Shown here piece by piece: positions 44,659 through 55,991 of a stretch of DNA of 64,000 nt. Origin of the DNA: Halicephalobus mephisto (taxonomy: Eukaryota; Nematoda; Chromadorea; Rhabditida; Panagrolaimidae); the NCBI GenBank assembly GCA_009193035.1, contig SWDT01000031.1, positions 124,001-188,000 on the forward strand, written 5' to 3'. The translations under genes were made by a program, and so were the position numbers. Position 1 is the stretch's first letter. Each line of letters starts with the position of its first letter. The notes beneath the pieces are model-generated. The model did no database searches, was not told where the DNA came from, and saw nothing but the letters and a program-made list of their open reading frames with translations.

Positions 44659-44679
44659 CAAAATTGACGTTCAACAGAC

Positions 44680-44800
44680 AATTCATGAGAATCTGGTTTC
44701 TTGACGGAATAAAAGCCACAAGAAAATGGGCGGGAATTCCCTGAGGGAAAAGTCAAAGTGTCACCGACAGTAAACTGGGCGGATCTACGTGGGTTCAAAA
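44680..44800. promoter_or_regulatory. upstream patch of minus-strand small gene
   Basis: About 120 bp of mixed composition directly upstream of the minus-strand ATG, with GGGCGGGAATTCCCTGAGGG and CTGGGCGGATC. It is the only GC-richer stretch before 1.3 kb of A/T repeats, so it is the natural promoter candidate. Confidence 0.3.
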
Positions 44801-44809
44801 ATTAGAATT

Positions 44810-46080
44810 TTATATTTTTTTTTAATTTTACAACTTTTGAAAAAAATTAAAAATTTATTGTTTTTTTTTAATTTTACAAATTTTGAAAAAAAATTAAAAA
44901 TTTATTGTTTTTTTTTAATTTTACAACTTTTGAAAAAAATTAAAAATTAATTATTTTTTTTGGAAAAATTAAAAATTAATTTTATTTAAATTTCGAAACT
45001 AAAAAAATTAAAAATTAATTATTTTTAAATTTTACAACTTTTTGAAAAAATTAAAAATTAATTATTTTTTAAATTTTACAATTTTTCAAAAAATATTAAA
45101 AATTAATTTTTTTTTCATTTTACAACTTTTAAAAAATTTTATTTTTTTTAATTTCGAAATTCTGAAAAAAATTATTTTTTTATGAAAATTTTTATTTTTG
45201 GAAATTTTATAATTTTTATAAAAATTATCTTTTTTTAACTATATTACTTTTTTTACTTTAATAATTTCCAAAAAATAATTAAATTACATTAATTTGAGAA
45301 TTATATGATTAAGTGCAAAATTACTTTTTTTTAATTTTTAAACAATTAAGATTTAAAACTTTTTTTATAAAAATTCTAAAAATTGAAACTTATTTTAAAA
45401 AAAATTAACTTTTTTGAAATTTTTTAAAATAATTTTTTTATTAATTTTGAAATTTAAAAAATTTAATTTAAAATTTTTAAAATTTTCGTTTTTTATGTTT
45501 TGTAAAAAAATCGTTTTTGTGATTTTTATGTATATTAAGTTAGAATCTGATTAGAGCTTCTGGAATTTTTTGGAAATTGATCAAAAATTAAAATCCAGTA
45601 GTTTCTGGAATTTTTCAGAAAATCACTGAAGTTTCTGAAATTTTTAGAATTCTGTAATTATTTATATAGTTATCTGAAATTTTAGAAATTTTCGAAATTC
45701 GGATTAAGATTATTTTGTTTCTAAAGTTAAAATTTCGGAATTTTTCAAAATTTCAGAATTTTTTAGAATTCTGTAATTATTTATATATTCATCTGAAATT
45801 CTGAATCTAGGAAATTTTCGAAATTTGGATTAAAGTTATTTTATTTTTTTTTATTTCTAAAGTTAAAATTTCAGCATCTTTTGAAAATTTCAGAATTTTT
45901 TGAAAATTTTAGAATTTTTTGAAAATTTCTGAAATTTTTGAAAATTTCAGAATTTTTTAGAAATCTGTAATTATTTATATATTCATCTGAAATTCTGAAT
46001 TTAGAAAATTTTCGAAATTTCTCAAAATTCGGATTAGGATTATTTTATTTTTTTTTATTTTTAAAGTTAGAATTTCATAG
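44810..46080. repeat. A/T tandem arrays
   Basis: 44.81-45.13 kb repeats TTTTACAACTTTTGAAAAAA at about 62 bp. 45.56-46.07 kb has three copies of a roughly 150-bp unit with TCTGTAATTATTTATATATT and CATCTGAAATTCTGAAT. Confidence 0.65.
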
Positions 46081-46128
46081 AAAATTTTCACAACTTTCTT
46101 TCATTTTCGAAAAATCTATTTTTTTCAG

Positions 46129-46408
46129 AATCCAACGAAAATTAAAAAATTTATTTTTAATTTTCTTTTACCATAATATTTTTGCATTTTTATTAAATTT
46201 AATCTTCCATTGTTTTTTGAATAAAATTTTCAAATTTTTTTTCGGAAATCCTTCAAGAAAAGCCAATTCCGAAAAAAAATACTCATATCCATCTCCGTTA
46301 ATCCAATCTTATGAGAAATATCAGGGGAACCAGGTAATCCGAAAATATAAAAGTCGTTTTTTTCAGAAGCCATTTAAAAACTACATCATCCGAGAAAGTC
46401 ACAAATAG
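46129..46408 (+). CDS. possible 3' exon of an unidentified gene
   Basis: An acceptor (CTATTTTTTTCAG ending at 46128) opens a frame that runs to TAG at 46406-46408. The second half reads like coding sequence (ANSEKKYSYPSPLIQSYEKY, then KPFKNYIIRESHK). The first half is hydrophobic and A/T-driven and may be non-coding. A 33-base GTAATC...TTTTTTTCAG segment inside would keep the frame if removed, but is shorter than normal nematode introns. No ATG and no upstream exon were found. Confidence 0.28.
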
Positions 46409-46459
46409 GATTATTTTTTTTACATAACAACCACAGTTTCCCAAATTCATTTCTTAAAA

Positions 46460-46720
46460 TTTAAAATAAAAATCCAAAGTTTTTAAAAAAAATTAAAATA
46501 AAACAAAAATTAAAAAAAAGTAAAAATAAAAAATAAATTTCAAAAAATTTAAAAAATAAAAATATAAAAGAAATTTCAAAAAATATAAATATAAATATAA
46601 ATTTTAAAAAAATAAAAATAAAACAAAAATTCAAAAAAAGTAAAAATAAAAAATAAATTTTAAAAAAATTAAAATAAAAAATAAATTTTAAAAAATAAAA
46701 ATAAAACAAAAATCAAGACT
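46460..46720. repeat. A/T low complexity, AAAAATAAAAATAAA runs
   Basis: Degenerate AAAATAAAAATAAAACAAAA and TTTAAAAAAATTAAAAT runs. The minus frame here is almost only Phe/Ile/Leu and is not a gene. Confidence 0.7.
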
Positions 46721-46829
46721 AATGTGAAACATGTAACAAATATTTTATAAAAAATTAAAACATTTTGTTTTTAAATTTATTTTATGCTTTTCAAAACTTA
46801 CAAAATCACGTAAATGTGACATTTTATAA

Positions 46830-47440
46830 TTTCCAGTCCTGGCTGGAAAATTGCGAAATTCGTGTTGAGACAAGCTTTTAACAATATTATTATTAATAAA
46901 TCCAATTTTTAAAATATTATAATTTGGAATATCTAAAAAGAATAAAAATACAAAAATTCGAACTTCTTGGTCCTGGCTGGAAAGTTTCGAAATTCGTGTT
47001 CAGACAAATTTTTGGAAATACTATGACTAATAAATTTAATTTTTACAGTAATGTAATTTTTGAACAGTTAAAAATAATGAAAACACAAAAATTCGAACTT
47101 CTTGGTCCTGACTGGAAAGTTTCGAAATTCGTGTTCAGACAAGTTTTTGAAAATACTATGACTAATAAATTTAATTTTTAAAATATTATAATTTGGAATA
47201 TCTAAAAAAAATAAAAATACAAAAATTCGAACTTCTTGGTCCTGGCTGGAAAGTTTCGAAATTCGTGTTCAGACAAGTTTTTGGAAATACTATGACTAAT
47301 AAATTTAATTTTTACAGTAATGCAATTTCGAACAGTTAAAAATAATGAAAACACAAAATTATAGAATTCTTAGTCCTGACTGGAAAGTTTCGAAATTCGT
47401 GTTCAGACAAATTTTTGGAAATTTGGTATTTGTAGAGAGA
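46830..47440. repeat. family C array, opposite orientation
   Basis: Five units of about 130 bp: TTCTTGGTCCTGACTGGAAA, GTTTCGAAATTCGTGTTCAG, ACAAGTTTTTGAAAATACTA, then TTACAGTAATG. Two units are almost identical, a sign of recent exchange within the array. Confidence 0.8.
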
Positions 47441-47559
47441 AATTTGATAAACAGCGATTTGTTGTATTTTCTGTCGTATCGGCTGAAACCAGATACCGAG
47501 CGATCCACATAAAATTACAAATTACAAAATACTTCTTACGATTTCATAATGATTAATAA

Positions 47560-47990
47560 ACAAAAACATAACTCTCCTGTCTGCGCCTCCTCTTTTTCGT
47601 CGCAAGACTTCTTTTTATCAAATTTTTAATTTTTTCGTCGCGGGACCTCTCTTGATCAAAATTTCTTTTTTTTCGTTGCGAGACTTCTTTTTATCAAATT
47701 TTTCATCTTTTTCGTCGCGAGACTTCTTTTTATCAAATTTTTAATTTTTTTCGTTGTGGGACCTCTCTTGATCAAAATTTCATCTTTTTCGTCGCGAGAC
47801 TTCTTTTTATCAAATTTTTAATTTTTTCGTTACAGGACCTCCTTTAATTAAATCTTCGTCTTTTTCGTTGCGGGACTTTTCTTAATTAATTTTTCATCTT
47901 TTTCGTTGTGAAACCTTTCTTGATCAATTTTTCATCTTTTTCGTTGCGGGACTTTTTTTATCAAATCTTTTTTTTTATGAGGACGCAGAA
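47560..47990. repeat. TTTTTCGT(C/T)G(C/T)GAGAC array, about 55-bp unit
   Basis: Eight to nine units alternating TTTTTCGTCGCGAGACTTCT with TCGTTGTGGGACCTCTCTTG, spaced by TATCAAATTTTTAAT. A related GTTGCGGGACCTTC motif recurs at 61.17-61.39 kb. Confidence 0.75.
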
Positions 47991-48049
47991 AATGTACTTG
48001 GTTGGTCTCGTCGTTCTTCGTTAATGTTGTCCTTTTATTTTTGACTCAG

Positions 48050-48560
48050 TCCACAATGCTAAATAAATTTGATTTTTATAATAGTAAGATTTACAACATT
48101 TGAAAAGTTCAAAAATACAAATTATATAATTTTCAGTCCTGACTGGGAAATTTCGAAATTTGTCTTGAGACAAATTTTTAACAATATTATGATAAATTAA
48201 TTCGATTTTTACAATAATGTGATTTGGAACATTTGAAAAGTCCAAAAACACAGAAATTATAATTTTTTGGTCCTGACCGGAAAATTGCAAAATTTTTATA
48301 AAGGGAAATTTTACAATTAATAAATTTTATTTTTACAGTAATGTGATTTTCAATATTTAAAAACATTAAAAATATAAAAATTCGGACTTCTCGGTCTTGA
48401 CTGGAAAATTTCAAAATTCCTGTTTAAACAAGTTTTCGAAAATTTTACAATTAATAAATTCGATTCTTACAGTAATGTGATTTTCAATATTTAAAAACAA
48501 TAAAAATACAAAAAGTTGTAATTTTTGGTCTTGACTGGAAAATTGCAAAATTCTTGTTGA
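48050..48560. repeat. family C array, third locus
   Basis: Four units with TTTTTACAGTAATGTGATTT, AATATTTAAAAA and GGTCCTGACTGGAAAATT, reverse complement of the 35.7-36.4 kb array. Confidence 0.8.
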
Positions 48561-48849
48561 AACAAATTTTTTATATTTTGCAGGAAAAATTTTTGATTTT
48601 TATGGCAGCTATGATTAAAACATTGCAAAAGTTCACAAATATTGAATTTTATAGTTTTCGATCTTAGCTAGAAAATTTTGAAGATTTTTATTAAAACAAT
48701 TTTTAGACTTGTCGGATAAGTTTATTTGATTTTAATACTTTTATTTTTCGGTGAAGTCGTGTGGTTGTATGAAGGATGAGAAATACCGGATTTTCGTATT
48801 TATCCAAACAATAATAAAATTAACAATAAAAATAATAATAATAATAATC

Positions 48850-49540
48850 CAACATTCGGTCTGTTGTGTACAGTATGCCAACTGTCTAGACATATGGATT
48901 TCCTTTCAAGATCTGATTTGGTTACACAATAGCTAGTTAATAGACCGAGATAACAAAAATTAAACATGATAACCACATATACTAACAACTAGTCAATACT
49001 TAGTTGATTATCTAGACAGTATGCTCACTGTCTAGACATGGATTTCCTTCGAGATCTGATTTGGTTACATAATAGATAGTTAATAGACTGAGCTAACAAG
49101 AATTAAACATGATAATCACATATATTAACAACTAGTCAACACTCAGTTTATCATGTAGACAGTATGCTCACTGTCTAGACATATGGATTTCCTTCGAGAT
49201 CTGATTTGGTTACATAATAGTCAGTTAATATGACAATATGGCAAAAATTAAACATGATAATCACATATATTAACAATTAGTCAACACTCAGTTTATCATG
49301 TAGACAGTATGCTCACTGTCTAGACATATGGATTTCCTTCGAGATCTGATTTGGTTACATAATAGCTAGTTAATAGACTGAGCTAACAAGAATTAAACAT
49401 GATAATCACATATACTAACAACTAGTCAACACTCGATCTATCATGTAGACAGTATGCCTACTGTTTACCACAGAAATTTCCTTTCGGGACCGTAAGTTCT
49501 GATTTGATTATATAATAGCCAGTTAATACACTAATATAAT
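48850..49540. repeat. about 145-bp tandem array, five copies
   Basis: Units contain CAGTATGCTCACTGTCTAGACA, GGATTTCCTTCGAGATCTGA and TAACAACTAGTCAACACTC. The segment GTAGACAGTATGCTCACTGTCTAGAC includes an internal inverted repeat (CTAGACAGT / ACTGTCTAG). The first and last copies are the most diverged. Confidence 0.85.
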
Positions 49541-49679
49541 AAATACAGTACAATTGGCACTTGAAAATCTCATAAAACTTAAGTTTTACATTCCTGGTCT
49601 CAAGTGGAAAATTTTAAATTCTTTATCCAGATGATTTTTAATAATTTTTATTTTTGACAATACTATTGTATTTTGCAAA

Positions 49680-50080
49680 AATAAATTGTTTAAAATTTTT
49701 AGAATTTAAAGAAATTAAAAATCAAAATTTTAAAATTTTAAAAATTAAAAAAAATTAAAATTATAAAATTAAAAAATTAAAAAATTAAAAAATTATAAAA
49801 TTAAAAAATTAAAAAATTATAAAAATTAAAAAATTAAAAAATTAAAAAATTAAAAAATTAAAAAATTAAAAAATTAAAAAATTAAAAAATTAAAAAATTA
49901 AAAAATTAAAAAATTATAAAAATTAAAAATTAAAAAATTTTAAAAATTATAAAATTATAAAATTTTAAAAATTAGAAGTTTTTTTAATTATAAAAAATTA
50001 AAAATTAAAAATTACTGAATTTTAAAAATTACAAAATTTTAAAAATTACAAAATTTTAAAAATTAAAAATCATAATAATT
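49680..50080. repeat. AAAAAATT microsatellite
   Basis: A run of AAAAAATT octamers, about 20 perfect in 49.80-49.92 kb, grading into AAAATTTTAAAAATTACAA. Confidence 0.85.
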
Positions 50081-50114
50081 ACAAAATATTGTGTAGGAGT
50101 TTTTTGCATTGAAT

Positions 50115-50408
50115 TTAGCTTCCTGGTTGTGGGCGGATGTCTCCCGAACTTTTTTGAAATGGAAAATTGAATGTTGTTACGTTCAGGAAATCAAAAGGAC
50201 TCGGTCCAATTTCTAAATAAAGCACAATCAATAAGTCGAGTTCAGTTATTTTTATCCTTTTAAAAAATAATAAAAAGTCGGAATTTTGGAAACGAAGCAA
50301 TTTTTGCGGGATACTGTAGTGTCGGTTACGGTTGGTCGAACATCCATAAGTACTGTAGGTTGTAATCGATGAACTTAGAAGACGGATAAAAAATTTCATG
50401 TTCTTCAT
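50115..50408 (-). CDS. 97-codon reading frame, doubtful gene
   Basis: Starts with a real ATG and reads MKNMKFFIRLLSSSITTYST followed by Arg/Asn-rich and mixed segments to a stop. Composition is more gene-like than most frames here (HYSIPQKLLRFQNSDF, IGPSPFDFLNVTTFNF). A possible acceptor (GTGCTTTATTTAG near 50.21 kb) lies inside, so the real structure could differ. The N-terminus could be a signal or mitochondrial presequence. No family recognised. Confidence 0.3.
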   Translation of the reverse strand: MKNMKFFIRLLSSSITTYSTYGCSTNRNRHYSIPQKLLRFQNSDFLLFFKRIKITELDLLIVLYLEIGPSPFDFLNVTTFNFPFQKSSGDIRPQPGS

Positions 50409-50629
50409 GACCGTAACTTAGAAGTCCCCAGATCCAGCTAAAAAATTATACATCTGAAAAATTAATTTCGAAATCGTACAAGATTATAAAAAATTCAAAA
50501 ATGTAAGTTATTTTAATTTTTAAAGTTTCAGAAATTTTGCGGACGAATAACGAAGCTTGTATTCGACGAGTTCTTCGATTCTATCATGATAATTAAAAAA
50601 TAACTGTCAAAAAATCAACAGGCAGATTA

Positions 50630-51150
50630 CTGTATTTTTATAAAATCTTTGTTATTACTGTATTTTTTATAAAATCTTTATTATTATTGTATTTTTTATA
50701 TATTCTCTGTTATTACAGTATTTCTCATAAGATCTTTGTTATTACTGTATTTTTCATAAAATCTTTATTATTACAGTATTTTTATAAAATCTTTATTATT
50801 ATTGTATTTTTATAAGATCTTTATTATTACAGTATTTTTCATAAAATCTTTATTATTACAGTATTTCTCATAAGATCTTTGTTATTACTGTATTTTTCAT
50901 TAAATCTTTATTATTACAGTATTTCTCATAAGATCTTTGTTATTACTGTATTTTTTTATATAATCTTTATTATTATTGTATTTTTATAAGATCTTTATTA
51001 TTATTGTATTTTTATAAAATCTTTATTATTATTGTATTTTTATAAGATCTTTATTATTACAGTATTTCTCATAAGATCTTTGTTATTACTGTATTTTTCA
51101 TAAAATCTTTATTATTACTGTATTTTTTATAAGATCTCTATTATTAGCTT
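50630..51150. repeat. TATTACAGTATTTTTCATAAA array, 26-28-bp unit
   Basis: About twenty units of AAATCTTTATTATTACAGTA or AGATCTTTGTTATTACTGTA, so both orientations of the TACAGTA core alternate. Segments before (50.54-50.63 kb) and after (51.19-51.31 kb) are related to each other (GAGTTCTT(C/T)GATTCTAT, AAATAACTGT), so the array sits inside a duplicated block. Confidence 0.8.
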
Positions 51151-51359
51151 CTAGACAATTTCACAATAACACTCATTTTTGTTTTTTTATAATACAAGTA
51201 ATGAGGTCTGTCTTCGGAGAGTTCTTTGATTCTATAACAACAATTACGAAATAACTGTAGCATAAAATCAACATTCAAGTTGCTGTAGTCCTCATGAGAT
51301 CCCTGTCATTAGTCTCTAGACAATTTCGCAATAACGCCCATTTTTGTTTTTTTACAATA

Positions 51360-51400
51360 CAGTGGAACTTCCTTAAATGGAACCCTAAGGGACGAAAAAT
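51360..51400 (+). mobile_element. single transposon-like end, CAGTGGAACTTCC
   Basis: TA followed by CAGTGGAACTTCCTTAAATG resembles the terminal repeats of pogo/Tc1-type elements. No inverted partner was found within about 1 kb, so this is at best a truncated element. It differs from the four MITE copies in sequence. Confidence 0.3.
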
Positions 51401-51599
51401 TTTTTTTTTGCAGAAGGATCGGGTTCATCGAGGACGTATTTAGCACTTCAGACGGCAGTTCCTCTTGTTCGAAAAATTGCTTTTGAAAAAATAAATTTTT
51501 ATACATATTTTTAGGGACACTATTGATATATAATATTGTTTTTAAAAAAAGTGATTTTTGACATTGATTTATTAAATAATTTTTTGCATAATTTTAATG

Positions 51600-51665
51600 C
51601 AAATTTTGACCCGAAGGATCGAACCTGGGGCACACGAACACATGTCCCATCGTCATCTAAGTGTT
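51600..51665 (-). other. tRNA-like segment, possible SINE relic
   Basis: On the minus strand the segment holds a good B-box match (GGTTCGATCC) preceded by a weak A-box-like TTAGATGACGATGGG at the usual distance. The arms do not close into a cloverleaf, so this is not a tRNA gene. A Pol III-derived repeat fragment is possible. Confidence 0.25.
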
Positions 51666-51849
51666 AAAAAATTCGAAAAATTAATTTTTTTAACAACAAA
51701 CAAATCCTACAGAATAATTGGAGGACAGATCAAGTCATGAAATACGGTAGAATCCACAACAACAACCGTAGAATTTGTGCTTTTTTCACATGGAGAACAG
51801 ATTCTACAAACAGAACATTAAAAGAGTTGAATAATGATATATGAACTGT

Positions 51850-52860
51850 TCATAATCAAACATGAATCTCCTCTAAGATATATGAACTTTTCTTCAATGA
51901 TATATTAATCTTTCTTATAATATGCAAATCTTCTTAATGATATATGGACTGTTCATAATCAAACATGAATTTTCTTATGATGTATATGAACGTTTCTTCA
52001 ATGATATATTAATCTTTCTCATAATATGCAAATCTTCTTAATGATATATGAACTGTTCATATTGAAACATGAATTTTCTTATGATGTATATGAACTTTTC
52101 TTTAACAATATATTAATCTTTCTCATAATATGCAAATCTGTTTAACGATATATGAACCGTTCATAATCAAACATGAATCTCCTCTAAGATATATAAACTG
52201 TTCATAATGATATATTAATCTTTCTCATGATATATGAGTCTTCTTAATGAAACATGAATCTTTCTATGATGTATATGAACCTTCTTTAATGATATATGAA
52301 TCTTGTTAACAACATATGACGTTTTTTTGACAATACATGGATAATTCCTAAGATATATGAATCCTTTTAAAGATACGTGAATTTTCTATGGTATATGGAG
52401 CTTCCTGACGACATATGAGCTCTTCATGATGATATGCGAATATTCTCCTGATATATATGAACTTTTTTGACGGTGTATAAATTTTCCCATGATATATGAA
52501 TCTTCCTGACGACATATGAGCTCTTCATGATAATATGCGAATATTCTCCTGATATATATGAACTTTTTTGACGGTGTATAAATTTTCCCATGATATATGA
52601 ATCTTTCTGACGACATATGAGCTCTTCATGATGATATACAAATATTCTCCTGATATATATGGACCTTTTTTGACAGTGTATAAATTTTCTATGCTATATG
52701 AATCTTCTTAACGACATATGAGCTCTTCATGATGATATACAAATATTCTCCTGATATATATGAGCCTTTCATGATGACATACAAATCTTCCCCCAATATA
52801 TATGAATCATTTTTAATGATACATGAATCTTTTTTAGCCATACATTACTCTCCTCTGTAG
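51850..52860. repeat. ATATATGAA arrays, two unit sizes
   Basis: 51.85-52.33 kb has degenerate 30-bp units (ATGATATATGAACTGTTCAT, AATCAAACATGAATCT). 52.38-52.80 kb has about four 110-118-bp units with GACGACATATGAGCTCTTCA and TGACGGTGTATAAATTTTC. The larger unit seems built from the smaller ones. Confidence 0.8.
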
Positions 52861-53101
52861 TACATAAAGTTAATCTCATTTTGTATTGTGTCAATGTTCC
52901 TAAGAACTATTTTGGGTAAATTCAAAATATAAAACTGCGATCAAATACTATAAAAAACATAAATTTTTTACATTCATCACAAAGTTAACTGCTCGGTAAT
53001 CAAGAAATCAAAAATCAATGTAAATTTGAATTTTTACACGAAATTTTTTTTACAAAAATTACAATTAAGAATTTTATTTATTTTTTATTTTTTTTAAATT
53101 T

Positions 53102-53262
53102 TTATAATGAATTAAACAAAATTTTTTTGTGTAAAATTATATATTTAGACAATACGTAGTTAATTGTAGGTTTGAAATTCTCAAGTGATGAAATTAAGGT
53201 TCCCATGGTGCTAAATATATGAAGTCCAAGGATCATCGCAGAAAAACCAACATCAAAATCCA
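53102..53262 (-). CDS. possible orphan 3' exon, membrane-segment-like
   Basis: From a possible acceptor (GAAAACAG at 53263) to TAA, the minus frame encodes VDFDVGFSAMILGLHIFSTM and then LENFKPTINYVLSKYI. The first part could be a transmembrane helix, and the ending is like the last helix and tail of nematode chemoreceptors, but no family motif is certain. MITE copy 3 lies 31 bp upstream, where the previous intron or exon would be, so the gene may be a disrupted relic. Confidence 0.27.
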
Positions 53263-53292
53263 CTGTTTTCAGTTTTTTATAAACTTTAGGTA

Positions 53293-53469
53293 CAGTCGAA
53301 CTTGGATAAAAGATACCCCCTTGCAATCGGGCAAAACGTGTGTTATAAAAAAGGATATATCATAGCGGGGATAAATTTGAAGACAAACTAACCAAACTCA
53401 CTCAATCACACCGTATGCTATAACAAGAGATATGTTGTAACTAGGGCGTCTTATATCCAAGTTCTACTT
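53293..53469. mobile_element. TA-flanked MITE, copy 3
   Basis: A 177-bp member of the 37.7 kb family (CAGTCGAACTTGGATAAAAG ... CTTATATCCAAGTTCTACTT) with TA on both sides. The last base of the terminus is T instead of G. Confidence 0.78.
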
Positions 53470-53517
53470 TATTATATTTTTTCTTTAAAATAATTACAAA
53501 ATACCTAGTTTTATATA

Positions 53518-53692
53518 CAGTTAAACTTGAATATAAGATACCCCATTGGAACCGGGTAAAGTGTATGTTATAAGAAAGGATATATTATAGCAGGGGATAA
53601 ATTTGAAAACAGACTAACCAAACTCACCCAGACCGTATGTTATAACCCAAGATATGTCATAGCGGGAGGTATCTTATATCTAAGTTCTACTG
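53518..53692. mobile_element. TA-flanked MITE, copy 4
   Basis: A 175-bp member (CAGTTAAACTTGAATATAAG ... CTTATATCTAAGTTCTACTG), TA-flanked, same orientation as copy 3 and 48 bp from it. The pair spacing is almost the same as for copies 1 and 2 (47 bp). Confidence 0.78.
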
Positions 53693-54009
53693 TATATACT
53701 GTAATATTCAGTTTCGTTTTGTTGCAAACTTGAATGACTTTATAAAAGACGATTAGACAGGTTGATAGACTGATTTAAAAAGTTCAGGACATTGACAAGA
53801 TTGTTACATTTTGCAATTTTTACGAGACAAAAAGTTGTGTTTTTTGTACGTACAGTTACGAAATCACACTCCTCTAGAATTTTCGATTTTTTCTGGATTT
53901 TCATTATTCACAATTAGTCAAATTTGAATGTTATTTAGCAATTAGTAACATATAATACAATAAACTTGTTTAGTTTCTTAGCAACTTTAGTGCTTAATCG
54001 CCAAATTAC

Positions 54010-54530
54010 CTTGTTTTTGAACATTCTTATTTCGAAATTTGACAATTAGCCTTAATTTTGAATTTTGTTAGTCAACTTCGATTTCGAAATTTGATCATTA
54101 ACTTTGACTTTGAACTTTAATCGTTAGTTTCAACTTTGACCTTTGACAATCAACTTTTACTTTGAACTTTGACAATCAACTTCGACTTTGAACTTTAACT
54201 ACCAACTTTTACTTTGATCTTTGACAATCAACTTCGACTTTGAACTTTAACTACCAACTTTGATCTTTGACAATCAACTTCGACTTTGACCTTTAACTAC
54301 CAACTTTTACTTTGAACTTTGACAATCAACTTTAACTTTGACCTTTGACTACCAACTTCGACTTTGACCTTTGACTACCAAATTTGATTTTGAACTTTGT
54401 TAGTCAACTTCGACTTTTAATTTTGATAATCTACTTCGACTTCGAAATTTGACTACCAACTTTGATTTTGACTACCAATTTTAACTTTGAACTTTGTTAG
54501 TCAAATTTGATAAAACAGAGCATTAAATAA
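54010..54530. repeat. family B array, third locus, one orientation
   Basis: About 20 units of 24-27 bp: TTGACAATCAACTTCGACTT followed by TGAACTTT, all in the same orientation, unlike the two other loci. Confidence 0.8.
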
Positions 54531-54639
54531 TTGCCAAACTAAGCCATCTTTTAATACTTAGATAATTACAATAAAAACTTAAATCTTTCTTTTTATAGTT
54601 TTGACATTTAATTACGAAATAAAGTTTCTCAAATATTTC

Positions 54640-55985
54640 AATAAAATTCGAATTATTTTCAATATTTAAACAAAATTAATAATTTCTCAAAAATTATTAT
54701 TTTTAAATATTTTAATCTAAATTTATCATTTTAGATATTTTCCAAAAAAAATTTTTTTTATTTAAATTTAAAATTTTTTTAAAACTTTAATTTTTAAAAA
54801 ATTTTTAAATTAAAATTTGAAAATTATTTTTTTCATTTAAATTAAAAAAAATTTTTAAATTAAAGTTTAAAAAAAATTTTTAAATTTAAATTTGAAAATA
54901 TTTTTTTATTTAAATTTCGATAGTTTTTTTTTAATTTTAATTTAAAAATTTTTTTAACTTTAATTTTTTTTTAAATTTTCTTTTTTTTGTCCTTAATCTT
55001 CTATTAGAAACTATTTTGTAGTTTTTACAAAAAGTGTCATTTTTTTTCTAAATACGTAACTTTGAAAATTATTTAATTTATAGTCCATTTTTTCAGATTC
55101 CGGTAATTGTCGACTTCAAAATTACTTTTACGAAACTTCTAAATCTCAAATACGAATATAATTTTTGATTGAAAATTACAATAATAAAAAATACGATATT
55201 CAAAAAAATTTTTGAAAAGTAAGATTTTAAAAAAATACAGTATCAAAAAAATTTTTGAAGGAATACTGTAATCTAAGAAGATTTTTTAAAATACATTATC
55301 AAAAATTTTTTTGAAAGAATACTGTATCCAAGAAGGTTTTCAAAAAATACAGTATTAGAAAAAATTTTTGAAGGAATACTGTATCCAAGAAGGTTTTTTT
55401 AAAATATAGTATCAAAAATTTTTTTGAAAGAATACTGTATCTAAGAAGGTTTTTTTAAAATACAGTATTAGGAAAAAATTAATTTTCAAATTACAGTATC
55501 CAGTAAATTAGATTTTTTAAAGAATACTGTATTTACAAAATTAATTTTTTCAAAAAAAATACAGTATCTGAAATTTTTTAAAAATAGTATTTAAAAAAAT
55601 TAACCTTACGAAATACAATAGTTTTAAAAAAATTTTTGAAATACAATTTTTTTTAAAATTTAACTTCTTAAAATAGAATATTTAAAAAAATTAAACTTTT
55701 TAAAATGAAGTATTTTAAAAAATCAAGTTTTCGAAATACAGTATTTTTTAAAAAATTAAACTTTTTGAAATACAGTATTTAAAAAGATCAATATTTGAAA
55801 TACCATATTTTTAAAAAAATTTAACTTCTTAAAATGGAATATTTAAAAAAATCTAACTTTTGAAATATGGTATTTAAAAAGATCAAGTTTTCGAAATACA
55901 ATATTTTAAAAAATCAATTTTCGAAATACAATATTTTTAAAAAAGATCAATTTTCGAAATACAGTATTTTTAAAAATCAACTTTT
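54640..55985. repeat. A/T low complexity and ACAGTATC array
   Basis: 54.7-55.0 kb is A/T runs. 55.19-55.98 kb repeats AATACTGTATCCAAGAAGGT, TTTTTTTAAAATACAGTATC and later TTCGAAATACAGTATTTTTA, ending directly at the stop codon of the next minus-strand gene. Confidence 0.65.
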
Positions 55986-55991
55986 GAAAAA

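Noticed and set aside
46461..46709. 82-codon Phe/Ile/Leu frame on the minus strand
   Set aside because: A/T microsatellite; looks like a membrane protein only because of T-rich codons.
48850..49540. Possible CRISPR array (regular spacing of conserved blocks)
   Set aside because: Repeats are about 145 bp with no unique spacers; eukaryotic tandem repeat.
53102..53326. 74-codon minus frame including the MITE edge as its start
   Set aside because: The N-terminal residues come from MITE sequence; only the part from 53262 down is kept as a doubtful exon.
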